The position numbers were made by a program, and so were the translations under genes. Under the pieces are notes generated by a model that did not search any database, was not told the origin of the DNA, and saw only the letters and a program-made list of their open reading frames with translations. From CAIWHR01 sp963813415 (GTDB lineage: Bacteria > Pseudomonadota > Gammaproteobacteria > Burkholderiales > Casimicrobiaceae): a stretch of DNA of 64,000 nt. Location: assembly GCA_963813415.1 (NCBI GenBank), contig CAWEYW010000001.1, positions 310,001-374,000 of the forward strand, in the 5' to 3' direction. Numbering within the stretch: the stretch's first letter is position 1; every line of letters starts with the position of its first letter. Positions 42,896 to 52,686 of this stretch are shown one piece after another.

Positions 42896-43563
42896 TGACT
42901 CTCCCTGTCCGTTCATGAACCACCACCTTCCGATCCGCGGTCAGTCATGGCCGGCACCGGACCGCTGCTCGCTTGGCGATTGTTTTCGCCACACGAACTG
43001 CATCGAGCTCAAGCGCATCTCCGCGTACATGCTCGCCCATGCAAGCGGACCTGTTCTCGGCGACGCTCTGCCTGGTTGCATCTTGCCGGTCACGCCGCCG
43101 GGCTTCGCTTCGATGGGGAACCGCACGCACACGCGCTATCGGACTCGCCATCAAGCGAATGTACCCACCCCATTCATCGGGTTTATTGATGTGGATTAAC
43201 GCCGACCTTCGTTGTCACCACTTCGGCGAAATGGCGCGTAGTCATTGACGGCTTGGTGGACAACGAGCAACGGATTATCTCGCGCGGGACATCCGGGCTG
43301 CTGGCATTGAAGGTGCGGAATGGCGGCGCAGACCACGGCGGCAAGCGATCTCGAGTCGCGGAACGCCGAACCAATCGGCGCGGAGGGGCGCAGGCGAGCA
43401 CGGGCAACCCCGCTGGGTGAGGTGTCTTCCGCCTCGTCGTGATGCAGCGTCACCGAGGGATGACAAAAAACACAGGCCGGCGGTCGGGAGGGCTACCGCT
43501 GACACCCGGCAGCGGCTACAGTCCCTTATCCGTCTACTTACGCTCCTCAACGAGGAAATCCCC
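42896..43563. other. intergenic region, no gene recognised
   Basis: About 670 bp between the histone-like gene and a small plus-strand gene. All ORFs are short and overlap on both strands. The part near 43150-43200 is relatively AT-rich and could hold promoters. Nothing else is supported. Confidence 0.35.
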
Positions 43564-43797
43564 ATGCCGATCGAACATCGCCAGTCCATTCACAGACTCG
43601 CCGCCGCACTGGACGAGGTTACCCGCGACGTGCAGGCCAAGGTCGAAGGAGGTTGCCCGCGGGAACGCCTCATCGAACGCTGCGGCCTCGTGATCGCGCT
43701 GGCGACCGAAATACAGAAGGAACTGCAGGGGGCGCTCGCACTGCAGGCTGCGCGTCGTCAGGCGGCGGACGCCATCAACAAGGCGCGGTCAACGTAA
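43564..43797 (+). CDS. small helical hypothetical protein
   Basis: A 77-residue, all-helical soluble protein: MPIEHRQSIHRLAAALDEVT, RDVQAKVEGGCPRERLIERC, then an Ala/Gln-rich helix. A GAGGA site lies 7 bp before the ATG; in-frame upstream starts lack similarity. No family recognised. Confidence 0.55.
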   Translation: MPIEHRQSIHRLAAALDEVTRDVQAKVEGGCPRERLIERCGLVIALATEIQKELQGALALQAARRQAADAINKARST

Positions 43798-44179
43798 TCC
43801 ACATCGCTCCGGCGCCGGGACCTGCAGGCCGGCGTGCCCGAACCCACTCGCTGGCGCGGCGACGGGTTCCGATCGGGGCACTCATCGCCGCCCCGCTCGG
43901 AATCGTGACTTCTGTGCGTCACCGCACAAACGGTCCTCTTACCCTGGCGTAACATCACGACAGAGCCCCGGAGCTGTGATGCAGCGCGTGTGCATCGGTC
44001 ACACGCCGAGCCCTGCCGCGTGTGGTGCGGGCGAACCGAGCCCGTCCCATCCCGGCTCGGCACCTGTAGGGAAGCTGCTGCGCGCCCGGCCCACGAACTG
44101 AGCAGGGCGGGATATCCGACAGTGATGATCATTGCTGCCGAGGCGTTCCCTACGAGTCCGGAACCGTCGGAAGATCCCT
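43798..44179. other. leader region of the carbohydrate operon
   Basis: About 380 bp upstream of the long tkt-to-flavoprotein operon. It contains the short palindrome TTAC-N6-GTAA near 43938-43951. No ORF is supported. The operon promoter is expected here. Confidence 0.35.
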
Positions 44180-46246
44180 ATGCCTCCCATGAATGATGTG
44201 AACCTCGATCTGGACGATCTGTGCGTCAACACCGTTCGCTTCCTCGCGGTCGATGCGGTGCAGAAAGCCAACAGCGGACACCCCGGTTTGCCCCTTGGCG
44301 CTGCGCCAATGGCCTATGTGCTCTGGACACGGTTCCTCAAGCACAACCCGGCCAATCCCCACTGGTTCGACCGCGATCGCTTCGTCCTTTCTGCGGGGCA
44401 CGGATCGATGCTGCTGTACAGCCTGCTTCATCTGACAGGCTACGAACTGTCACTCGAGCAGATCAAGCAGTTCCGCCAATGGGGCAGTCTCACCCCCGGT
44501 CACCCGGAGCGCGGCCTCACGCCGGGAGTCGAGGTCACCACCGGACCCCTCGGACAAGGCTTCGGCAACGGCGTCGGCATGGCGATGGCGGAGGCGCATC
44601 TGGCTGCGCGTTACAACCGCGACGGCTTCGAGATCATCGATCATTGCACCTACGCGATCGTGAGCGACGGCGACCTCATGGAGGGTGTCGCAGCGGAGGC
44701 CGCATCGCTCGCTGGCCATCTCAAGCTCGGCAAGCTGATCTACCTGTACGACGACAATCGCGTGACGCTGTCGGCGGGCACCGACATCACCTTCACCGAG
44801 GACCGTGCGCGACGCTTCGAGGCGTACGGCTGGCACACCCAGTCGGTCGACGACGGCAATGATCTGGATGCGGTCGATCGCGCGCTGCGCGCCGCCCGCG
44901 CCGAGACCGCGCGGCCGTCGTTGATTCTGGTGCGCACGCATCTCGGCTACGGCTCGCCGAACAAGCAGGACACGTTCGAAGCGCACGGCTCACCCCTGGG
45001 CGAAGAAGAAGTGCGCGCGACCAAGCAGAATCTCGGCTGGCCCACAGAGTCTGCGTTTGTCGTGCCCGACCGGGCGCTCGCCTGTTTTCGCCAGGCGCTC
45101 GACCGCGGCGCGCAGGCGGAAGCCGCCTGGCGGGAGCGCTTTTCCGCCTACGCGCGGGCCTATCCGGAGCTCGCGCTCGAGCTCGAGCAGCGCATCAGCG
45201 CCGACATGCCGGCCAACTGGGATGCCGGGATCCCGGTGTTTCCCGCCGACGCAAAAGGCATGGCCACCCGGGTCGCTTCAGGCAAGATCATGAACGCGAT
45301 CGCCCCCCGCCTGCCGGCGCTCATCGGCGGCTCGGCCGATCTCGATCCGTCGACGCACACCGCGCTCATCGGCCTGGGCGACTTCGAGCCGCCCGGCGTG
45401 AATGCCCGCGATCGCCAAGGCTCCGACGGTGGCGGCTGGAGTCGCGCCGGACGCAATCTGCATTTCGGCGTGCGCGAGCACGGCATGGGGGCGATTCTGA
45501 ACGGACTGGCCGCGCATGGTGGAACGGTGCCTTTCGGCGCGACGTTCCTGGTGTTCTCCGATTACATGCGGCCACCGATCCGTCTTGCCGCGCTGATGGG
45601 GCTGCACGTCGTCTACGTCTTTACTCACGACAGCATCGCCCTGGGGGAGGACGGTTCCACGCATCAGCCTGTCGAGCAGCTCGCCAGCCTGCGCGCCGTC
45701 CCGCGCCTGATGGTCATCCGTCCCTGCGACGCCAACGAGACTGCTGTCGCCTGGCGCGTCGCAGTCGAAACGCGCGATCAGCCTGTGGCGCTGATCCTGA
45801 CGCGGCAAAACGTGGCCACGCTCGACCGCACACGGTTTGCAAGTGCCGATGGACTGCGTCGCGGCGCTTACGTGCTGGCCGATCCACCGGAGGTCGAGCC
45901 CGACCTGATTCTCATCGCGACGGGATCGGAGGTCGGCCTGATCGTCGCGGCAGCGCAGACGCTGCTGGCGCAAGGCATCCGCGCGCGCGTCGTTTCGATG
46001 CCGAGCTGGGAGCTCTTCGACGCTCAGCCGAAGGAATACCGCGATGCGGTGCTGATGCCTGCGATCGGTAAACGGCTTGCGGTGGAAGCGGGTGCGTCGC
46101 AAGGTTGGCATCGGTACGTCGGAGATCATGGCGACGTGCTGGGTGTCGATCGTTTCGGCGCCTCGGCCCCGAGCGATGTCCTGTTGCGCGAGTATGGCTT
46201 CACCGTCGAGAACGTGTGCAAACGGGCGCTCGCCCTGATGCACTAG
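44180..46246 (+). CDS. tkt: transketolase
   Basis: A 688-residue thiamine-diphosphate enzyme moving two-carbon ketol units between pentose-, heptulose- and hexose-phosphates. Marks are ANSGHPGLPLGAAPM with the catalytic His, GPLGQGFGNGVGMA, the ThDP motif VSDGDLMEGVAAEAA...DDN, and HDSIALGEDGSTHQPVEQLA. Length fits the 660-690 norm. First gene of the long operon; the next gene starts 78 bp later. Start at 44180 by similarity, with 44189 as alternative. Confidence 0.95.
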   Translation: MPPMNDVNLDLDDLCVNTVRFLAVDAVQKANSGHPGLPLGAAPMAYVLWTRFLKHNPANPHWFDRDRFVLSAGHGSMLLYSLLHLTGYELSLEQIKQFRQWGSLTPGHPERGLTPGVEVTTGPLGQGFGNGVGMAMAEAHLAARYNRDGFEIIDHCTYAIVSDGDLMEGVAAEAASLAGHLKLGKLIYLYDDNRVTLSAGTDITFTEDRARRFEAYGWHTQSVDDGNDLDAVDRALRAARAETARPSLILVRTHLGYGSPNKQDTFEAHGSPLGEEEVRATKQNLGWPTESAFVVPDRALACFRQALDRGAQAEAAWRERFSAYARAYPELALELEQRISADMPANWDAGIPVFPADAKGMATRVASGKIMNAIAPRLPALIGGSADLDPSTHTALIGLGDFEPPGVNARDRQGSDGGGWSRAGRNLHFGVREHGMGAILNGLAAHGGTVPFGATFLVFSDYMRPPIRLAALMGLHVVYVFTHDSIALGEDGSTHQPVEQLASLRAVPRLMVIRPCDANETAVAWRVAVETRDQPVALILTRQNVATLDRTRFASADGLRRGAYVLADPPEVEPDLILIATGSEVGLIVAAAQTLLAQGIRARVVSMPSWELFDAQPKEYRDAVLMPAIGKRLAVEAGASQGWHRYVGDHGDVLGVDRFGASAPSDVLLREYGFTVENVCKRALALMH

Positions 46247-46324
46247 GCAGCGCGCGCAACGTCGTGGCCCGCGGGTTGGCGCCGGGCTGTTGCAGGACTT
46301 CCCCGATCGAGCGTCTCTTCCGCC

Positions 46325-49300
46325 ATGCCTGACGTGCATCTGCTTTCCAACGGCGCGTACCACGTCATGGTGACGGCGGCGGGCGGCGGCTACAGTCGCT
46401 GCAAGAGCCTCGCGATCTCGCGCTGGCGCGAAGACGCGACGCTCGATAACTGGGGCACGTTCTGCTACCTGCGCGACCGCGCCGGCGGAGTCGTGTGGTC
46501 GACCACCCTGCAGCCCACCTTGCAGCGGCCAGACCACTGCGAAACGCACTTCAGCCCAGGAGCGGCGACATTCTCGCGCTGCGCCCACGAGATCGAGACG
46601 CGCACCGAAATCGCGGTAGCGCTCGACGAGAACGTCGAACTGCGCCGCGTCCGCATCACGAATCTTTCGGAACGGCGCCGAATCCTGGACGCGACGAGCT
46701 ACGCCGAGATCGTTCTGGCCGTTCCGGGTACCGACTCGGCGCACCCGGCGTTCAGCAAGCTTTTCGTCGAAACCGAGATCGACCCGGACCTCCACGCGAT
46801 CTTCGCGACGCGACGTCCGAGTGCATCCGACGATCCGACGCCGTGGCTCTTCCATCTGGCGCTCGCGTCCGCTGCGGGCGCGGGAGAAATCTCGTACGAG
46901 ACCGATCGCATGCGCTTTATCGGCCGGGGCCGCAGCACGGCTGACCCGGAGGCGCTGGAGAGCGGCGCCGCGCTTTCAGGCAGCGCCGGTCCGGTGCTCG
47001 ACGCGGTGGCCGCCATACGTGTTCCATTCACACTCGAGCCCGGCGCCTCGTTCACGATCGACTGGATCACCGGCATCGCCGACTCGCGGGACGATTGCGC
47101 CGCGCTGGCGCACAGGTGTCAGGACGCGCAGCGGGTCCAGCGCATTCTCGACCAGGCAGCCGCGTACGGGCAGAGCACCTTGCGAGAACTTCAAGCAGGC
47201 GACGCCGACGCGCTGCTCTTCGAACGCATGGCGGCGTCAGTCATCTATGCCGGCGCGTCGCTGCGCGCGGACGCACGTGTCGTCGAGCAAAACCGTCGCG
47301 GGCAGTCTGGACTCTGGGGATTTGGCATCTCCGGCGATTTGCCCGTCGTGCTGCTATGGATGACCGACCCCGACCGGATCGAGCTCGTGCGGCAATTGGT
47401 TCACGCTCACGCGTATTGGCGTGCGTACGGCATCGAGACCGCGCTCGCGATCGTCAGCGCGCAAGCGCACGACGTCGATCCGACGCTGGTCGAAATGATC
47501 ATGCACGCCGTCGGATCGAGTGGCGGCGCCGAGCGCGTCGACAAGCCTGGCGGCATCTTCATCCGCGACAACGCGAACCTGGACGATGGCGACCGCATCC
47601 TCCTGCAAAGCGTTGCCCGCGTGGTCATCGCCGACACTGACGGAACACTTGCCGAACAGCTCGAGCGGCGCGGTCATGAGACGAGCACCGGACGCGCGGC
47701 TGCCCCGATGCCGGCGCCCCGCCCTCGCGGCGTTGGTAAGACAGGCAGGATTGCAGCCACGATTGCGGCGCGCTCTCCGCAAACCCGCGCGCTGTTCGCC
47801 TGCAACGGTCTCGGCGGCTTCACCTCCGACGCCCGCGAATACGTGATCACGACGTCCGCAGCGCAGATGACGCCGGCACCATGGGTCAACGTGCTCGCCA
47901 ATCCCGACTTTGGAACATTGGTGTCGGAGAGCGGCAGCGCGACGAGCTGGAGCGAGAACGCCCACGAGTTTCGCTTGACGCCGTGGTCCAACGATCCGGT
48001 GGCCGACCCCAACACGGAGGCGCTGTATATCCGGGATGACGCGTCCGGCCACTTCTGGTCGCCAACCTTGCTGCCGGCGTCCGGCGCGGAGGCGTATGTC
48101 ACACGCCACGGGTTCGGCTACAGCATTTTCGAGCATACCGAGGACGGCATCGAATCGGAGCTGTGCGTTTACGTCGCGATCGATTCTCCGGTCAAGTTCT
48201 CGGTGTTGACCGTGCGCAACCACGCCGACCGTCAGCGAAGCCTATCGATCACCGGCTACCTCGACTGGGTGCTCGGCGACGAGCGCGCGAAGACGTTGAT
48301 GCATGTCGTGACGGACCATGACGCGGAAACTGGCGCTCTGTTCGCCCGCAATACCTACAACACCGATTTTGCCGGCCGCACCGCGTTCTTCGATGTCGAC
48401 GACGCGACCGGGCCCCCGTGCGGAGATCGCGGCGACTTTCTCGGCCACTGTGGCACGCTCGCGACACCGGCGGCGCTGGCGCAAGCGCAACTTTCCGGAC
48501 GTGTCGGGGCATCGTTCGATCCGTGTGCGGCGCTGCGCGTCGCGTTCGAATTGGCGCCGGCGCAGGAACGCAAGGTCATCTTTCGACTCGGCGCCGGCAA
48601 GACTGTCGACGAGGCACGCGAGCTGGTTCGGCGTTGGCGCGGGGCCGACGCGGCGCGCGCCGCGCTCGATGCCGTGCATCAATACTGGCAGCACGCGCTG
48701 GGCGCAGTCCGCGTGCAAACGCCCGACGCCGCGGTGAATGCCCTGGCGAACGGTTGGTTGATCTATCAGGTGATCGCCTCGCGCCTGTGGGGCCGCACCG
48801 CGTTCTACCAGTCGAGCGGCGCATACGGCTTTCGCGACCAGTTGCAGGACGTGATGGCCCTGGTCCACGCCGCGCCGGATCTGGTACGAGAGCACCTGTT
48901 GCGCTCGGCTTCGCGTCAGTTCGTCGAAGGCGACGTGCAGCACTGGTGGCATCCTCCCTCCGGCAAAGGCGTGCGCACACGCTGCTCCGACGATTACCTG
49001 TGGCTGCCGCTGGCCGTCTGCCGTTACGTCGAAGCCACCGGCGACACCGGCGTTCTCGACGTGTCGTGCCCCTTCCTGGAGAGTCGACCACTCAAGGAGG
49101 GCGAACAGTCGAACTACGAACTCCCGCAAGTGTCTACCCAGTCCGGGAGCCTGTATGAGCACTGCGTGCGCTCGATTCGCCACGGTATGCGATATGGCGA
49201 GCACGATCTGCCGCTGATGGGCTCGGGCGACTGGAACGACGGCATGAACCTGGTTGGAGCTGGCGGCAAGGGCGAAAGCGTGTGGCTGGCGTTCTTTCTG

Positions 49301-50194
49301 GCCGCGGTGCTGACCAGGTTTGCACCGTTGGCGCGAAAGCGGGCGGACGGCGCGTTTGCGGATCTGTGCGCAAGCGAGGGAGCGCGGCTGCGCCAGCACA
49401 TCGAGGCATCGGCTTGGGACGGCGCGTGGTACCGGCGCGCCTGGTTCGACGACGGCTCGCCGCTCGGCTCGGCGAGCAACACCGAGTGCCAGATCGACTC
49501 GATTGCGCAGAGCTGGTCAGTGCTGTCGGGGGCCGCGGACGCCGAACGTTCACGCCGCGCAATGCAGGCGGTCGACCGCCGCCTGGTTCAACGCGATACA
49601 CGCCTCATCCAGCTGCTCGACCCGCCCTTCGACACTTCCATGCCGACGCCCGGTTATATCCAGGGTTATGTCCCCGGCGTCCGCGAGAACGGCGGGCAGT
49701 ACACCCACGCTGCCGTCTGGGCGACACTCGCATTCGCGGCGCTGGGCGATGCGAAGCGCGCGTGGGAGCTCCTTGCGCTGCTCAATCCCGTGGGCCATTC
49801 CAGCAGCGTCGGCGACAAGGCAACGTACAAGGTCGAGCCCTATGTCGTCGCCGGCGACGTGTACGCCTTCCCGCCGCACGCCGGTCGCGGCGGCTGGACG
49901 TGGTACACCGGATCCGCCGGCTGGATGTATCAGTTGATCGTCGAGTCCTTGCTCGGCCTCACCCGCAGCGGAAACAAGTTGCTCGTGCACCCTCTGCTGC
50001 CTCCGGACTGGGATGCCTTCGAAGTGCAGTACCGTTTCGGGGCGTCGACCTACGACATCGTCTGCAGGGAAGCGAAGTCGGCCACGGCGGCGAACGTGAT
50101 GGTCGATGGCGTTGCGACGTCCGACGGGTCAGTTGCTCTGGTCGATGACGGCCACCGTCACGCGGTCCTCGTGAACGCGTGGCGGGACGCCTGA
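46325..50194 (+). CDS. GH94 protein related to the C-terminal part of cyclic beta-1,2-glucan synthase
   Basis: A 1289-residue cytoplasmic protein without signal peptide. It has two GH94 N-terminal-type beta-sandwiches (about 1-270, LLSNGAYHVMVTAAGGGYSR; and about 490-770, NGLGGFTSDAREYVITTS) and an (alpha/alpha)6 catalytic domain (about 800-1210). The general acid Asp972 is in GSGDWNDGMN, with GGKGESVWLAFF and TQSGSLYEHCVRSI near the phosphate site. The layout equals the C-terminal part of NdvB-type synthases without the GT84 and membrane domains, so phosphorolysis of beta-1,2-oligoglucosides to glucose 1-phosphate is inferred. Cellobiose-type activity is the alternative. Confidence 0.85.
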   Translation: MPDVHLLSNGAYHVMVTAAGGGYSRCKSLAISRWREDATLDNWGTFCYLRDRAGGVVWSTTLQPTLQRPDHCETHFSPGAATFSRCAHEIETRTEIAVALDENVELRRVRITNLSERRRILDATSYAEIVLAVPGTDSAHPAFSKLFVETEIDPDLHAIFATRRPSASDDPTPWLFHLALASAAGAGEISYETDRMRFIGRGRSTADPEALESGAALSGSAGPVLDAVAAIRVPFTLEPGASFTIDWITGIADSRDDCAALAHRCQDAQRVQRILDQAAAYGQSTLRELQAGDADALLFERMAASVIYAGASLRADARVVEQNRRGQSGLWGFGISGDLPVVLLWMTDPDRIELVRQLVHAHAYWRAYGIETALAIVSAQAHDVDPTLVEMIMHAVGSSGGAERVDKPGGIFIRDNANLDDGDRILLQSVARVVIADTDGTLAEQLERRGHETSTGRAAAPMPAPRPRGVGKTGRIAATIAARSPQTRALFACNGLGGFTSDAREYVITTSAAQMTPAPWVNVLANPDFGTLVSESGSATSWSENAHEFRLTPWSNDPVADPNTEALYIRDDASGHFWSPTLLPASGAEAYVTRHGFGYSIFEHTEDGIESELCVYVAIDSPVKFSVLTVRNHADRQRSLSITGYLDWVLGDERAKTLMHVVTDHDAETGALFARNTYNTDFAGRTAFFDVDDATGPPCGDRGDFLGHCGTLATPAALAQAQLSGRVGASFDPCAALRVAFELAPAQERKVIFRLGAGKTVDEARELVRRWRGADAARAALDAVHQYWQHALGAVRVQTPDAAVNALANGWLIYQVIASRLWGRTAFYQSSGAYGFRDQLQDVMALVHAAPDLVREHLLRSASRQFVEGDVQHWWHPPSGKGVRTRCSDDYLWLPLAVCRYVEATGDTGVLDVSCPFLESRPLKEGEQSNYELPQVSTQSGSLYEHCVRSIRHGMRYGEHDLPLMGSGDWNDGMNLVGAGGKGESVWLAFFLAAVLTRFAPLARKRADGAFADLCASEGARLRQHIEASAWDGAWYRRAWFDDGSPLGSASNTECQIDSIAQSWSVLSGAADAERSRRAMQAVDRRLVQRDTRLIQLLDPPFDTSMPTPGYIQGYVPGVRENGGQYTHAAVWATLAFAALGDAKRAWELLALLNPVGHSSSVGDKATYKVEPYVVAGDVYAFPPHAGRGGWTWYTGSAGWMYQLIVESLLGLTRSGNKLLVHPLLPPDWDAFEVQYRFGASTYDIVCREAKSATAANVMVDGVATSDGSVALVDDGHRHAVLVNAWRDA

Positions 50195-50221
50195 ATGGTC
50201 AGCACGAATGGAGAAGACGAC

Positions 50222-51247
50222 ATGCAGCTCGGAATGATCGGCTTGGGTCGCATGGGCGCGAGCATGGTGCGGCGCCTGTTGAAGAAGGGCCACGAGTGCG
50301 TTGTCTATGACCCGCGGATTGCCGCCGTCGCCGCCCTCGCGCAGGAGGGCGCTCGCGGCGCCGCATCGTTCGGGGAGCTGGTCTCGAAGATGACGACGCC
50401 ACGGGCGATCTGGATGATGGTGCCGGCCGGTGTCGTCGACCAGGCACTCGCCGAGCTCATCGCGCACCTCGATGAGGGCGACATCGTGATCGACGGCGGG
50501 AATTCGAACTACCGCGACGACATTCGACGTGCCCAGGAGCTGAGGACATCGGGGCACCACTACGTCGACGTTGGCACGAGCGGCGGCGTCGCCGGCCTCG
50601 AACGCGGCTACTGCCTGATGATCGGCGGCGACGCCGATATCGTGCACCACCTGACGCCGCTCTTTTCGGCCCTCGCGCCGGGAATGGATGCCGCACCACG
50701 CACGCCCGGACGAAGTGGGGATGCCGCAAGCGCGGAAGAAGGTTTTCTGCATTGCGGCCCGAATGGTGCCGGGCACTTCGTCAAGATGATCCACAACGGC
50801 ATCGAATACGGTGTGATGGCCGCGTACGCCGAAGGCCTCAACATCCTGCGCAACGCCAACGTCGGGAAGCGAGCGCGCGCGAGCGACGCCGAGACCACGC
50901 CGCTTCGCAACCCCGAGTTATATCAATACGACATGAACTTGCCCGACATCACCGAAGTCTGGCGCCGCGGCAGCGTGATCGGCTCGTGGTTGCTGGACCT
51001 GACCGCCAATGCGCTCCAGAACGACCCGCACCTCACGGCCTTCAGCGGGCACGTCTCGGACTCCGGCGAAGGTCGCTGGACGATCCAGGCGGCCATCGAC
51101 GAGGCCGTGCCCGCGCACGTTCTCAGTGCGGCGCTGTACGAACGCTTTGCCTCGCGCGGCGAAGCCGATTTTGCGAACCAGGTGCTATCGGCCATGCGAC
51201 ACGAATTTGGCGGCCACGTCGAGAAGACCCGCGAGGATCCGAAATGA
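50222..51247 (+). CDS. gnd: 6-phosphogluconate dehydrogenase, decarboxylating (short GndA-like form)
   Basis: A 341-residue dehydrogenase converting 6-phosphogluconate to ribulose 5-phosphate and CO2. Rossmann GMIGLGRMGASMVRRLLKKG at the N-terminus, the GGNSNYRDD and DVGTSGGVAGLERGYCLMIG substrate-site segments, and HCGPNGAGHFVKMIHNGIEYG with the catalytic Lys are all present. It is the short class, often NAD-linked, rather than the 470-residue form. Start at 50222 has GGAG upstream; an in-frame ATG at 50195 abuts the previous stop. Overlaps zwf by ATGA. Confidence 0.93.
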   Translation: MQLGMIGLGRMGASMVRRLLKKGHECVVYDPRIAAVAALAQEGARGAASFGELVSKMTTPRAIWMMVPAGVVDQALAELIAHLDEGDIVIDGGNSNYRDDIRRAQELRTSGHHYVDVGTSGGVAGLERGYCLMIGGDADIVHHLTPLFSALAPGMDAAPRTPGRSGDAASAEEGFLHCGPNGAGHFVKMIHNGIEYGVMAAYAEGLNILRNANVGKRARASDAETTPLRNPELYQYDMNLPDITEVWRRGSVIGSWLLDLTANALQNDPHLTAFSGHVSDSGEGRWTIQAAIDEAVPAHVLSAALYERFASRGEADFANQVLSAMRHEFGGHVEKTREDPK

Positions 51248-52686
51248 ATGCGCCGACGACGGCACGCCATGCCGGCGACGAGCCACGTTCCGATGCGTTG
51301 ATCGTCTTCGGCTTCACGGGCGATCTCGCCAGCAAGAAGATTTTCCCGGCGCTCTATGCCATGGTGAAAAGTGGAGCGTTGACGGTGCCGGTGATCGGCG
51401 TCGCATCGTCCGATTGGAGCCCCGAACAACTGCACCAGCGCGTTCGCGACAGCGTCGCGCGCGAATCGAGGATCGACGACGAGGCCGCATTCGGTCGCCT
51501 TTTGTCGCTGTTGCGCTACGTGAGCGGCAACTACCAGGATCCGGCAACGTTCCGAGCGCTGAAAGGCGCCCTCGGCCAGGCGCAGCGACCGGCGTATTAC
51601 CTCGCGATACCGCCGTCGCTGTTCGGGACGGTGATCACGAGTCTCGGCGGCAACGGGCTCGCCGAGCATGCCCGCCTCATCGTCGAAAAACCCTTCGGTC
51701 GCGACCTGGCGTCCGCAATCGCGCTCGGCACGATCGCCCAGTCCGTGTTCCCGGAATCGTCGATCTTTCGTATCGACCACTATCTCGGAAAGGAGGCGAT
51801 CATGAACATCCTCTATTTCCGCTTTGCCAATTCGTTTCTCGAGCCGATCTGGAACCGCAACCACGTCGCCAGCATTCAGGTGACCTTGGCCGAGAGCTTC
51901 GGCATCGGCCAGCGCGGTCGCTTCTACGAAAGCGCAGGCTGCCTGCGCGACGTCATCGAGAACCATCTGTTCCAGATCGTCGCGCTGCTCGCGATGGAAC
52001 CGCCGGCCTACCAGAGCTACGCCGCCGTGCATAGTGAGAAGGCGAGCGTGTTTCACGCGATGCGCGCGTTGACCCCAGACGATCTGGTCCGCGGCCAGTA
52101 CGTGGGCTACCGCAACGAAAAGGATGTTGCCGCCGACTCGGACGTGGAAACGTTCTGCGCATTGCGACTGTTCATCGACTCCTGGCGCTGGGCCGGTGTG
52201 CCATGGTATCTGCGTGCCGGCAAGGTGCTGCCGCACAACGCCATCGAAGTGCTGGTGCAGTTGCGGCCGCCGCCGCAGAAGCTGTTCGACGACTCGCAGC
52301 CGATCGAGGGGCGCGCCAACTATCTGCGGTTCAAGCTGCAGCCGGCATCGGCGATTGCCCTTGCGGCCCGCGTCAAGCGCGCGGGCAAGGAATTCGTGGG
52401 TGAGCAGCGCGAGCTCTATCTTTGCGAAGACCCCCAGACCGATGATTCCCCTTACGAGCGGCTGCTCGGCGATGCGATGGCGGGCGATGGTGCACTGTTC
52501 ACCACGCAGGATGCGGTCGAAGCAGCCTGGACCGTCGTCGACCCGGTGCTCGCGAGTCATCGCCCCGCGCTGCCGTACGCAGCGGGAACGTGGGGCCCCG
52601 CAGCAGCCGATGCGCTGATCGCCGCGGATGGCGGCTGGCACAATCCATCGCCCGAGCCCAACGCTGCGATCGGGGGATGTGCATGA
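51244..52686 (+). CDS. zwf: glucose-6-phosphate dehydrogenase
   Basis: A 480-residue enzyme oxidising glucose 6-phosphate to 6-phosphogluconolactone with NAD(P)+. N-terminal coenzyme motif IVFGFTGDLASKKIFPALY, the EKPFGRD segment, the active-site IFRIDHYLGKEAIMNILYFR with catalytic His, and VPWYLRAGKVLP are typical. It begins in the ATGA overlap with gnd and ends in an ATGA overlap with the HAD gene. No 6-phosphogluconolactonase gene is in the operon. Confidence 0.95.
   Translation: MNAPTTARHAGDEPRSDALIVFGFTGDLASKKIFPALYAMVKSGALTVPVIGVASSDWSPEQLHQRVRDSVARESRIDDEAAFGRLLSLLRYVSGNYQDPATFRALKGALGQAQRPAYYLAIPPSLFGTVITSLGGNGLAEHARLIVEKPFGRDLASAIALGTIAQSVFPESSIFRIDHYLGKEAIMNILYFRFANSFLEPIWNRNHVASIQVTLAESFGIGQRGRFYESAGCLRDVIENHLFQIVALLAMEPPAYQSYAAVHSEKASVFHAMRALTPDDLVRGQYVGYRNEKDVAADSDVETFCALRLFIDSWRWAGVPWYLRAGKVLPHNAIEVLVQLRPPPQKLFDDSQPIEGRANYLRFKLQPASAIALAARVKRAGKEFVGEQRELYLCEDPQTDDSPYERLLGDAMAGDGALFTTQDAVEAAWTVVDPVLASHRPALPYAAGTWGPAAADALIAADGGWHNPSPEPNAAIGGCA

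Noticed and set aside
45278..46855. 525-codon antisense ORF over tkt and the GH94 start
   Set aside because: Spans two real genes on the opposite strand and has no recognisable domain.
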